A stretch of 64,000 nt of DNA from Triticum aestivum (Eukaryota; Streptophyta; Magnoliopsida; Poales; Poaceae): positions 140,584,747-140,648,746 of the forward strand of contig NC_057807.1 of assembly GCF_018294505.1 (NCBI RefSeq), written 5' to 3'. Every line of letters begins with the position of its first letter. Positions within the stretch are counted from its first letter, which is position 1. Made by a program: the position numbers and the translations under genes. A model generated the notes under the pieces. That model was not told the DNA's origin. It made no database searches and worked only from the letters and a program-made list of their open reading frames with translations. Shown piece after piece: positions 11,600-23,300 of this stretch.

Positions 11600-14500
11600 C
11601 TAGCTCTTTAGGTTTTTCTAGTAGTTTTGCTGTTCTGAGTAGTAGTCATAGTGGAGGTTTATGTGTTTTTTGGAAAGACAATGTTAATCTGGTAATAAAG
11701 AACTTTTCGCAGTATCACATAGACTCATGGGTCTCACAGCCGGGTGCGGATGCATGGCATTTATCTTGTTTTTATGGAGAGGCCAATAGAAGCCTGAGGT
11801 ATAATACTTGGCAGATGATGAAGCGGCTGCGAGGGGAGAGCACACTCCCATGGGTATGCATCGAAGATTTTAACGAGGTATCGCGCACGGAGGAACACAT
11901 GGGTCCCAATACCCGTGACAGCGGACAAATAGCAGGATTCAGGGAGGCGGTTGATGTGTGCGAGCTTGCCGACCTGGGTTATAAAGGACTGGACTGGACG
12001 TGGGGAAAAAAGAGTTAGAGGTGGCGAGTTTTGCAGAGTCTGTTTGGACCGTGCTTTAGCCAGTCCCAGCTGGTCTGCACTGTTCCCTTTTGCATCTCTT
12101 GAGCACCTCACAGCTACTAAATCAGGCCATTACCCTATCTTGCTGAAAATAGAGTTGGAAACTACTAATACGAGGCATGTGCTAAAGAGGCCCTTTCGTT
12201 ACGAATGCATGTGGGAAAATAAGGAAGATTTTAATCAAGTGGTGGAGGAAGCATGGCATACGAACCAACCATCACAATCAGTCGTTGAGCTAGCTTCTAA
12301 GCTAAACTCTTTTGCTTCAGCTCTGGCACAATTGGGACGGCGGTCGTTTGGATCGGTCAGGCAGGAGTTGCGCTTGCTACGGCAACAGTTGGCAACTTTA
12401 CGTGTTTCCCCTGGTCGGGTCGGACCAAGTGAAGAGGAAAAACGAGTCCAGGACCGCATGATTGAAATTTCACTAGTGGAGGAGATCATGATGAGATATA
12501 GATACCGGATACAGTGGCTCGCGGAAGGCGACAGGAATACACAATTTTTCCAGAAAAAGGCAAGTGCCCGGAGGGCAAAAAATAGGATAACGCAACTCCA
12601 GAAATCTGATGGTACAATCTGTACCGATCCTGGGGAGTTGGCGCAAATGGCCACTGAGTTCTATGCTAATCTCTACACGTCGGAGGGAACCATTGGTATG
12701 GATGAAGTGCTTTCTCATATTCCACCAAGAGTGGATGCCGAGATGAATGTCCGCTTGAACAGACCATGCAGTAAAGAGGAGGTAAAAGAAGCATTATTCC
12801 AAATGTTCCCCACAAAAGCTCCGGGATTTGATGGGTTTCCGGCGCACTTCTTTTAGAGGCATTGGGATTTGTGTGGTGACGAGATCACATGTATGATCAT
12901 TAGAGTGCTCGATGGAGTTGATTCACCAGAGGAGATTAACTGTACGTTCATCGTTTTGATCCCTAAACTTGCAAGTCCAAAATTATTAGGACAATTTCGG
13001 CCAATAAGCCTTTGCAATGTGATCTACAAGATCGCGTCAAAGGTCTTAGCAAATAGGCTGAAAATGATTCTCCCAGTGGTGATCTCAGAAGAGCAGTCTG
13101 CGTTCGTTCCTGGACGACTTATCACGGATAATTTCATAACAGCCTACGAGAGTTTGCCTTATATGAAAACCAGGCGAGTGAAGAATAACAAGTTTTGTGC
13201 TCTAAAATTGGACATGATGAAGGCTTATGATCGATTAGAGTGGCCTTATTTGAAGGCAGTTATGCTGAAGTTGGGAATCATCAACGGTTCACGAATACAA
13301 TAATGAGGTGCGTTTCATCGGTTTCTTTCTCGGTGTTATTCAATGGAGGTAGTTTGGATGGTTTCAGGCCATCTCGTGGTGTTCGCCAGGAGGGGCCAAT
13401 ATCCCCTTACTTGTTCTTTATTGCGGCGGAGGGTTTGTCATGTTTACTGAAGAATGGTATACGGGGTATTAAGGTGGCACCGTCGGCTTCGGAGGTTAAT
13501 CATCTTCTGTTCGCAGATGACGGTTTACTTTTTTCCGAAGCCTCAAACGCTGAAGCAGAGCAAGTTCGGGACCTGCTACACTTATATTGTGACGCTTCTG
13601 GTCAGCGTATAAATGCAGATAAATCCTCAATTTATTTCAATAAAGGGGTTGCAGACAGTTTAAGGTGTGAAATCAAAAATGCATTGGCAGTACAAAACGA
13701 ATCATTGTCAGAGAAGTATCTGGGCTTACCAACTGATGTTGGGAAATCAAAAGAGGGATGTTTCAGATATTTGAAGGATAGGGTCCAGAAGCATGTGTAG
13801 GGGTGGATGGAGAAGTGCTTATCCGCTGGAGGGAAAGAGGTCCTTGTTAAATCGGTGGCTCAGTCTATACCTACATATTCGATGTCCTGTTTCAAGCTTC
13901 CCCGGGGTCTGTGTAATCATATTAATGGACTTTTGAGGAAATTCTGGTGGGGAAGCAGAAGAGGTGAACGGAAGACTGCATGGGTCCCGTGGAAGACGAT
14001 GTCAAAACCGAAGTATATGGGCGAGATGGGCTTCCGTGACATTGAGTTGTTCAATTTGGCCTTGCTAGCTAGGCAAGCTTGGACAATATTGCAAGATCTG
14101 AACTCCTTGAGCGCCCGTGTGCTAAAATCAAGGTACTTCCCGGATGTGGATTTCCTGGAAGCGGCACTTGGGTCTAACCCCTCTCAGATTTGGCGCTCTA
14201 TAAGGGAAGGAAGAGACGTTCTAGCCATGGGACTAGTCAAACGGATTGGTACTGGTGCGGACACACATATATGGCTCGATAATTGGCTTCCAAGGGATTA
14301 TAAACTTCGCCCTATCTGTGCTCGGTCAGCAAAACCCACCTCAATAGTGTCCGAACTGATTGACCAAACAACCAGAACTTGGGACAGACAAGTGTTAGAT
14401 GAGCACTTTATCACACCAGAAATAGATGCTATTCTGAATATTCCTTTGAGTACGAGATCCCATAGCGATTTCTGGGCATGGCACTATGAACGGAGGGGAA

Positions 14501-15650
14501 TATTTTCCGTGCGATCGGCTTATCGAATGTTATTGGGAATCAAGTTCCAGCGGGAAGATTGGTTGGAAAACCGGGTGAGCATTCCAAATCAAGCAGCGGT
14601 AAAGAATGATTGGTCAAGGCTGTGGGAAGTGCAAGTGCCATCCAAGGTGCGTGTTTTTGTTTGGAGACTGGCCCATACTTCTTTGCCGACTGGAACAACA
14701 AGAGCGGAACATGGCCACATCACCAGCCTATTCGATATGCTCGGTGACAGAGGATACTTGGCGTCATTCACATCTAAACTGTCGCATGGCACAATGTGTT
14801 TGGTCGTTGGGAGAGGAAGAGATACTTGAGCATGTCATATCAAACAAAACTGAAGATGCTAGACAGTGGCTTTTCTGGCTATTCGATTCCTTATCACAGC
14901 ATGACTTGGCCCGTGTGCTCATAACGATGTGGTCTATATGGTGGGCTAGAAGGAAGGCGATACATGACAATGAGTTCCAGAGTCCTTTGTCTACAATGTG
15001 TTTCATAAACCGTTACCTGCAGGATTTGGAGATCACGACTGCTGCAGCAAAGCGATCAACTGGAGGTGCAACGCCACGGCACAGGCTGAGGTTGTGGCTT
15101 CCTCCGGAAGGTCTAGAGGTGAAAATGAATGTGGATGGAGGTCTATCTCGTCATGGAGACAAAGGTGCTGCAGCAGCAATTTGCAGAGATAAGAATGGAT
15201 GCTACCTAGGTGCATCAGCCGTCATCTTTGATGGACTTTCAGACCCAGCCAGCGTGGAAGCATGGGCATGCAATGAGGCGCTCGCACTGGGGCAGGATTT
15301 ACATGTTCAGCAGCTGTTAATTATATCCGATAGCGTTGAAGTGGTCACAAACATTAGCAGAGGTGCAGTCACTGTTTACGCGCCAATCCCATGAAATATC
15401 AAGTACTCCCTCCGTTTCAAAATAGATGACTCGACTTTGTACTAAAGTTAATACAAAGTCGAGTCATCTATTTTGGAACGGAGGGAGTAGAAGAAGAGAC
15501 TTTGAGCATGTTACCTTCCGCCATGAGCCCAGGGAGTGTAATACTGAGGCTGATAGATTAGCTAAGGTCGCGTCGTCTCTTGACGTGGGCCGCCATGTGT
15601 GGCTAGGGACTGTCTCAGACATTATTTGTATTCCAAACATTTTAAGCTTT
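11600..15650 (+). pseudogene. LINE ORF2: endonuclease, reverse transcriptase, RNase H
   Basis: Endonuclease C-terminal half (11600-12110), linker, RT (KAPGFDGFPA near 12825; FRPISLCNVIYK near 13000; KLDMMKAYDRLEW near 13210; RQEGPISPYLF near 13390; FADDGLLFSEA near 13515), zinc-binding region (near 14630-14800) and RNase H (NVDGGLSRHGDKGAAAAI near 15130 to HEPRECNTEADRLA near 15530). Frameshifts lie near 12000, 13280 and 14740. In-frame stops include TAG at 12854 and 13798, both plausible CAG-to-TAG changes. The MITE splits the RNase H. Clearly dead. Confidence 0.9.
15406..15487. mobile_element. Stowaway MITE (Thalos-like) inside the LINE
   Basis: Begins CTCCCTCCGTTTC, ends with the inverted form GGAACGGAGGGAG, and is flanked by TA on both sides (15404-15405, 15488-15489). 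The whole 82 bp folds on itself (TAGATGACTCGACTTTGTA against its complement). It splits the LINE RNase H. Confidence 0.93.
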
Positions 15651-15679
15651 GAATAAATCCCTTGTTACACCTAAAAAAA

Positions 15680-16735
15680 GGCATTGGAAATTGCCTAGAG
15701 TTTGGGAAACGAAATTAAATAGATTTTTCTTCTTAGGAAAATTTAGAAAAGGAATAGAAGCTAACAAATTCAAAAGAAGTTCCAAAATACACATATGCGC
15801 ATAATTTAATATGTTGAAGGGAGAAAACCAAACCCCAACTAAAAGAGAAGATCAAACTCAATATAAATTTAAGTTTGCATTAGATCAAATTAAATCCTCC
15901 AAATTATATAAGTCCAATTTAATCTTTGTTACCAAATAAAACAAATGAATTTTTTCGCCCTAACTTTTGGTAAAAGTTTTCTTAAACATTCCGAGAATCA
16001 GGATGTTATAGATGTGCTCGACTGCTTGATTTCGACAACATCCCTGACCGGTGCATGATAGCATCCAAAGCTTACGACAGCAGAGCGGAGAATTTTCCAT
16101 GATGATCATGCCCATATGGTCTTTTTTACACTCAAAAAAGTTGCATCTCACAGAATTCTTAACTTCTTCGTATATGATCGACCAACAGAAATGGCAACGC
16201 TGAAAATTCACATTAACAGTATAACACAACTGCCTGGCCCCGAATCAAGGGTGTAGTGATCCACGAAACAAGAATTTGTAATCCGTTTTTTCACGGGGAT
16301 TATTTTTCCATACATACACACGTCATCTATACATGACATATTTATTCTTCACACAGTGTGCTGTATGTTAATGGCTGACGTCTGCAAATTGTGCAGCAAC
16401 TTTGTTCATCTCATTTATTGCGACCGATGCAACAGAATGCTAAATCCATGGTAGGTCAATGCTGGTTCGGATTTGTAGCTGCTATTCCTGAGGTGATATC
16501 ACTGCAAGAAGCAAACCTTCCATCAACGACTACCCATGTAGAAAAAAAAGGAAAGCCAAACATTTCTAAGCCAAACTTTTTTTGAAATAACATCATTTCT
16601 AAGCCAAACTGAAAGAACTCAGTGCACATCCACGACCAAGGAAGAAAATCATGTATTTAATGTTTAATCACTGATGGGATGCGTCTTTAACACTGCCTAC
16701 AGCAGTACATACGAAGAACATGTTTCAAATAACTA
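15680..16735. other. No gene recognised; AT-rich sequence downstream of GSH2
   Basis: About 1 kb of AT-rich DNA between the LINE 3' end and the MITE cluster. Small open frames (for example 15960-16229 minus) show no known motif. Nothing further can be supported. Confidence 0.5.
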
Positions 16736-17017
16736 CTCCCTCCGTTCCTAAATACTCCCTCCGTCCGAAAATACTTGTCATCAAAATGGATAAAAGAGAT
16801 GTATCTCGAACTAAAATACGTCTAGATACATCCCTTTTATTTATTTTGATGACAAGTATTTCCGGACGGAGGGAGTATAAGTCTTTGTAGAGATTTCACT
16901 AGGTGGACTATATACGGAGCAAAATGAATGAATCTAAACTTAAAATGCATCTATATACATCCGTATGCGGTTTATAGTGGAATCTCTACAAAGACTTACA
17001 TTTAGGAACGGAGGGAG
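16736..17017. mobile_element. Stowaway MITE, outer element of a nested pair
   Basis: Starts CTCCCTCCGTTCCTAAAT, ends ATTTAGGAACGGAGGGAG, with TA on each side (16734-16735, 17018-17019). The body has AAGTCTTTGTAGAGATTTC paired with its complement near 16980-17000. A second Stowaway sits inside it at 16755-16875. The pair starts about 280 bp beyond the GSH2 stop and may fall in its 3' UTR. Confidence 0.92.
16755..16875. mobile_element. Stowaway MITE, inner element
   Basis: Starts CTCCCTCCGTCCGAAAATA, ends TATTTCCGGACGGAGGGAG, flanked by TA (16753-16754, 16876-16877). It is inserted near the left end of the outer MITE and belongs to a different sub-family (ACTTGTCATCAAAAT body). Confidence 0.92.
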
Positions 17018-17300
17018 TATGTAACATACTGGTTTGGTGCCAAATAAGCCTACACATTATAGATAGGATATTTATGAAGCTTTGAGTTTGATAAGTCGCT
17101 TCCGAAATTATCAAGTCATTTAGATTTTCCTGGCTGTTTGCACCAATCCATGGAGAGGCTGGAATGTAACAGATGTTTTTCTTTATATATTTTTTCCAGA
17201 TTTCCCCAAAAATATCAGACAGGTCACAGGACCAATTACCTACAGCCAATGCACTTCAAACAGAATATAGTTTTATTGTTATGAAATGTATGTGCACAAA

Positions 17301-20300
17301 CTAATGTGAACCACCGTGTATCACCTTGTCGGTCAGGTATAAGCTGTCCAAAACAGCAAATCCCGCAGCAACACCGCCTTCATCCGAAGAAGAAACTTTT
17401 GTTCGCATCAAGTAACCACACTTGTCATTGATGATCACCTTATCTTTGTTCCTGAAATCAGAGTCATGACCTGTTTGTCAGAGGAAGCACCATCTTATGA
17501 GGAGCGCTAGTGTTTGGACTTCTGTGTTTCAAGCACTTATTATACCGCAGGTAGGCTCCATACATCCCAAGCTCAGATACTGTGAGGGCCTCATGGCAAA
17601 CACCACCACGGACCAGACTAGCGAGAGATGCTTTGGGAAAGATTCTTTGCATCAGTATGTAGGCTGAGAGAGCATCTCCTCCTTCCTTCTTGAGTCTGAT
17701 CAGAGCCTCTCGCACATCAAGACCGTATATGTTGTTCCCTGTGCATGAATAGCATATCAACAAATAATGAGAAAAACTCCTAAGAAAACAACTAATGAGC
17801 AAAATAATATTCATATGTTACTGCATAAAACAAACCTCCGCCTTCACGTTGAGGCTTCAAGACAAACAAGTCAGGGTTTTCAATCGCAGATTTGACAACC
17901 TCTTCATCATCCAAGCTCCATAGCCCTGCAAAGCATTGACGGAGCTTGGCGATTTCCTCCTTATTTTCAAGAAACCTGTGGAGGGAACAAATTATGGTCA
18001 GATAGGCTTTTAATGTCTACCAAAGACTGATAATTGATCTGATCACTAATGGCAGAAGTACAGCGACAATACTACAACGTGTCCATATGCAGTTCACATC
18101 ATTGGAATATTCAAGTCATTGGTACTCAAAAACTGAATCACCTTTCAAGCACGTTAGGTTTTGCTAGTTCTTGTTGAATCTTCTTGGTCCCGACTAAATG
18201 ATATGATATTGAAGGACACTTCACAGCAGATGATTGTTCCATCAAAAGCCTTGCACTCCATTCCTAGAATATACAAGAAATATGCCATGGGGATTAATAA
18301 CAAAAACAATTGCTATACATCCACAAGACATACACAAATTTTGCTTCAGTGTTGACCCTATTAACGACTAGTGAAATCAATATATACGAGGGAATGTAGA
18401 AGTATTTGTTGAAGTGTATATGTGGATTGACTAGCCCTTTCTATTAGTTCGGACTTTTGGTTGTGATGGCTAGTGCATGAAGCTTAATATGGTATCAGAG
18501 CCTAAGGTCTTGTGTTCAAGTCCTGGCTTTCGTAATTTATCCTCTGTGTCCACATATAGGCCTCTTCCGTACCTCTGAGTCTATTCATGTGTTGACTTCC
18601 CACGTCACGCGTGATAGGGGGTGTTGAAGTGTATATGTGGATTGCCTAGCCCTTTCCATCAGTTCGGACTTTTGGTTGCGTTGGCTAGTGCATGAAGCTT
18701 AACAGTATTCAAATAATTTAAAATGAAGCCATATTATCTCAAAGAAAACACTTCTATGGTAATTTGGTTTTCAATCAGAGGAACTGTCACAAAAAATGCT
18801 GTGTTGAAGGGTGGAAACAATGTATACACGTACTGCTTCTGAAGGATAATCGTTTGGTGTATAGCCAGCTCTAAAATACACCACAGCGACCTTCCTGTCA
18901 TTTCTGCATTTTCCAAAAATACTTTAATGAACATTCTGCAAGACTGCAGCAATCGCTAAACTGCCAACTGTCAAGCCACAAACAATAAGCCAATCACTGA
19001 ATACATACACAACAAGAGTTCCATCAGGGAGAACCTGGCCTTCAGCCTCCACCTCTGACAAGGTTTTCCTAATAGTTGTTACGCCATGTGTAACAAATTG
19101 TCAAGGGAACACAAATTTGATGTTGAGACTTGATGTAACATTTTAGCATCTGGACTGGGAAGAAGATCCTGGAGACAAGCAAATAACCAAAAGTACAGTT
19201 GCCATATGACAAGATTGAGCTATAGACTGGGAAGGTGGACCAAAGATGGCATGCGGAGCATCCCATGGACATCACCGTGAACCCATCATCAACCCCACAA
19301 AATCCAAGTGGACCGATGACAAGAGCTCGCCCGGGTGCCATCAAACTGAGGTGACTTCACTCCTACTTGAGGTCCCTATGTATTTGGATGAGACATGGCT
19401 TCTAGCTTAATCCGGAATGCTATGTATGCTTAGATATGAAGGCATGAACCTGGAGAAGCAAGGAAGGAAGCCCAAGTCCCAAGCGAGGAGCGGAGACTCA
19501 AAGACGAAGAGAAGGAAGAAAACCAGTGCAAAATCCGCACTACCGGACAGTCAGGAGAGCGCTGGCGCCTCGGCCTCAACCCTCTGGAGCGACCAGAGGT
19601 CGAGCAGACTGTCCTGTCCAACCAACCAGACAGTCTGTCTAGTTGGCGCTCGCACCTCGCCCTCAACCCTCCAAACCGACCAGACTGTCCGGTCGGCGCT
19701 GAAGCCTCTGAAGAATTGCACCACCAGACTGTCCCGTCCACTCTGACCTAACTGTCCAGTAGTTCTGTCTGTACAGATTTTGGGTAAGGTCCGTGTATCT
19801 CCCCTCCCCATACCCCTTCATGCCTAGGCTATAAATACCCGTACTTCTCTAAGATCTAGGGTTAGCAAAGTATAGACTAAATCTTGAGAGAGCTTTGCTC
19901 AATCTACCCTCTCCCTTGGAGATCAAGAGCTCTTTCAGGAGAAGAATCCTCTTGGATTATCAAGACATCCATATCCTTTGGATTGGGGAATAACTATCTC
20001 TCAAGACCCATCTCTCCTAGAGATTTGGAAGAACTACCCTAGTTATCTTTTCCTTTTGTTGCTGCTTGGATCTTGACGTGCGTCTCGTTTTGGCATGAGA
20101 TTTGAGTACTTTGGTGGTGAATCTTGTCTATGTGAGTGTTTTCTCAAAAGTTTTCTGTTGTGAGGAGTTAGTTGCAAATAGGAAAGTGAGAAGGGTTAAA
20201 ATGTAAATGTAGTTTGTATATACTGAGACAAGGAGGAATGAATCGGGAGATAAGGTTCTTCCAGAAATCCCTAGCTTCCCCCCTTAGCTTCCTGACTAGA

Positions 20301-23300
20301 GAAGAGAAATCCACAAAATCCAACAACATGGTGTCAGAGCAGGTGCTGTAGCCGCCGCCGGCGACCAAGGGAATGGTGGCGCTCCTTGCTGTGGTCGAGG
20401 AGAGAAGAGGAGTGCTTCTGGTGGTGGACTGGAGCGAATAGAAGGAGCTGCGGCCAGGGTGTGAGGCGGTGCAGCGGGTTGGAGTTGAAGCTGGTGGCTG
20501 TGCGACCTGGGAGTGGTGCTCCTGCTTGTAGCCTTGTGCAGGCTGCTCGAAATCGGAAGCCTCGGCAAGGGTGTCGCCGGCAGAGAGAGCCAGCGCACGG
20601 ATTGTGTTCGGTTGGGGCAGCAGTTGGTGGAGATCCACTGATTTGGAGGCGAGCAGAACTGTAGGTGTGGAAGCAGGCTGGAGGTGCCAAGCAGAGGTGT
20701 AGGAGAGTGTTCCCTGGAGGTGGTTGCGTGGTGTTGCTGGGAAAGATTTGTGTCCAGGAGGAGGCAGGAGCTGCTGTTGTGTTGCAACAGAGAAAGAAGC
20801 ACCAAAGGTCACAAGTGTGCTTGGTCCTGAAGCAAGAGGATTTCTGGGCTGCTGAAGACCAGGTCAGAGCAGCACATCAAGGAGAGGTTTGCAACGATGG
20901 GTGACAAGGATGCCGCTCCATCGGGAGTCACGGCAGGGGAGCTTGCAGCGGTGTTGCAAGCCATGGATGATAAATACAGATTGTTGTTCGAGGCTATGAG
21001 CAAGCAAGGAGGGAGTTCAAAACCAGAAGCAGAGGTCAAGGAGGAGGTTCATCCATTGCAAATGCCCCTGGTGAAGTTAGATGGGTCTGAAACCTATGCA
21101 AGTTGGGCAGAGCACGCAGAGACAATTCTTGTCTCAAGAAGTCTAGAGGGCTATATACATGGGGCAATTGAAAAACCAGCTGACGAGAACTCCAAGGAAG
21201 GCCAGAAGTGGAAGATGACCAACGCATTGGTGAGAGCATGGCTGCTGAGTTCAGTCTCACCTCAAATTGCTAAGCAGGTGGAAAGGATTAAGGAGGCGTC
21301 AGAAATTTGGCGGCTACTGAAAGGTACATATTCTGGAGTCGGTAATGAGATGCTTGCTTGTAAAATTCAGAAGGAGCTGCAGGGGTTGAGTCAGGGTGAC
21401 AAATCAGTTGTGGATTATGTGTCCGAATTGAAGAGATTGTGGAGTGAGATTGATTACTTTGATCCAATTGATATGGAGTGTGGTAAGTGTATTGAGAAAT
21501 TTAACAAGTGGACGGAAAAGAGACGTGTGAGGGACTTCCTAAATGGACTTCATTCTAAGTATGAAAACAGGAGGGCTGCACTGTATGGTAGCGGAAAGCT
21601 TCCTACACTGGAGCAGGCAATATCAGCTATCATTAGTGAGGAAACCAGATTGAAATTAGAGGCAGCCGGGTCAGTGATGCAAGGTATCATGCAGCGGCGA
21701 TCAGCACTCTATGCAGTAGAGGGTGGAAATTATCAAAGGTTGGGATCAAATACAACTGAGAAGAAATGCTTCGAGTGTGGTGAGCCAGGACATTTGAAGT
21801 TTTCATGCCTTGAATTAATGGGAGGCGGCAGAGGAAAAGGGCAGGACTGGCGTGGAAGAGGTCGTGGTCGTGGGCTTGAAGGACGAGGTGGCCGTGGGCG
21901 AGGTACACGCCCTGCTGCTAAAGCAAACACGTCGGTGATCACTGAAAATACCACCCAAACTATGAGTGTTGAGATGACTGCTGAGGATTGGGAGAAGTGG
22001 TGCCAATTCAAGGGGCTTTCTCTAGGTCACAAGCCAACTGTTGAAGTGCCTACCTCTGCTGCCTTAGCAAATTTCGATGGTAACAACTCTCACACTTTAA
22101 TAGATAAGTCCATTGATGCACCATGGTTATTAGATTCAGGTGCATCTAGACATATGGCTGGTTCCTACAGAAATTTTATTGACTATACTCCTGATTTAAA
22201 TAAGAAAACCGTTAAATTAGCTGATGGCTCCTCCCAAACCATTATGGGATCAGGAACAATTATGTGTAGCACTGATATGTCTTTGTCATCTGTTTTGCAT
22301 GTTCCCTCGTTCCCAATAAATCTGCTATCCATCAGTTGCATCACAAATGAACTTAATTGTGTTGCTATCTTCTTTCCATCATGGTGCTTGTTTCAGGAAC
22401 TTGGGACTGGAAGAAGACTTGGGACGGGGATCATGCATGATGGACTGTATTATCTGGATAATAATATGCCACCTGTGGTTGCAGCTGTTGCGTCCCTTTC
22501 ACCACTTGACGAATTCCTTCTTCACCACCGCAGGCTAGGACATATGTCTTTTGTCACCCTTGGTAGGCTTTATCCTGCTCTTTATAGTAAAGTTAACCAG
22601 GGGAGTCTAGTATGTGACGCTTGTCAATATGGTAAACAAACACGTAGCTCCTATACATCGTCTGATAATAGAAGTGACACGCCACTTCAAGTTATACATT
22701 CTGATGTGTGGGGTCCTAGTGGAGTTTCATCTTTAAATGGATATCGCTCGTTTGTTACCTTTATTGACTGTTGTACTAGAGTGACTTGGGTTTATGTGTT
22801 GAAGAACAAGAACGATGTGTTTGAATGCTTTGTTGATTTTCATAATATGATCAGAACGCAATATAATGCTTGTGTGAAAACATTTCGCACTGATAATGGC
22901 ACAGAGTATGTGAACAAGGAATTTAATGAGTACTTATCCAGTTTTGGGATTATTCATCACACAACTTGTCCAGGTACTTCAGAGCAGAATGGTTTGGCAG
23001 AAAGGAAGAATAGACATCTTCTGGAAATCACTCGTTGCATAATGATATCTATGAATGTTCCTAAGTTTTTGTGGGGTGAAGCTGTAATGACAGCTGCTTA
23101 CTTGATGAATAGAATGCCATCCAGGGTACTTGGTTATAAAACACCGTTAGAGTGTCTAACGGGTGAAACAAAATATGTGGTTCCACCTAAGGTCTTTGGG
23201 TGTGTTTGTTTTGTGAAGGATTACAGACCATCTGTTGGCAAGCTAGATCCAAAGGCGTTAAAGTGTGTATTCGTGGGGTACTCTGGTAAGCAGAAGGGAT

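Larger units (their letters stand above)
11590..15679 (+). mobile_element. LINE (L1-type with RNase H), 5' end displaced
   Basis: Coding sequence starts in mid-endonuclease right after element B (SSSHSGGLCVFWKD), so its 5' end lies left of the nest. The 3' end is at a short A run (CTAAAAAAAG, about 15672-15679). It is interrupted by a Stowaway MITE at 15406-15487. Confidence 0.85.
18407..18704 (+). mobile_element. TRIM (miniature LTR retrotransposon), 298 bp, in GSH2 intron 8
   Basis: Two 83-bp direct repeats (18407-18489, 18622-18704) start TGTTGAAGTG and end AATA/AACA, with six differences (93% identity). The primer site TGGTATCAGAGCC (initiator tRNA-Met type) begins at 18490, right after the first repeat. 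A purine tract GATAGGGGG precedes the second. The 5-bp duplication GTATT lies at 18402-18406 and 18705-18709. The 132-bp interior has no ORF, so the element depends on proteins from others. Size and structure recall the SMART elements of grasses; the name is a guess. It is antisense to GSH2. Confidence 0.93.

Noticed and set aside
20168..20812. Minus-strand frames of 118-214 aa over the Copia leader
   Set aside because: They overlap the LTR and leader of an intact element, have low-complexity composition and no domain.
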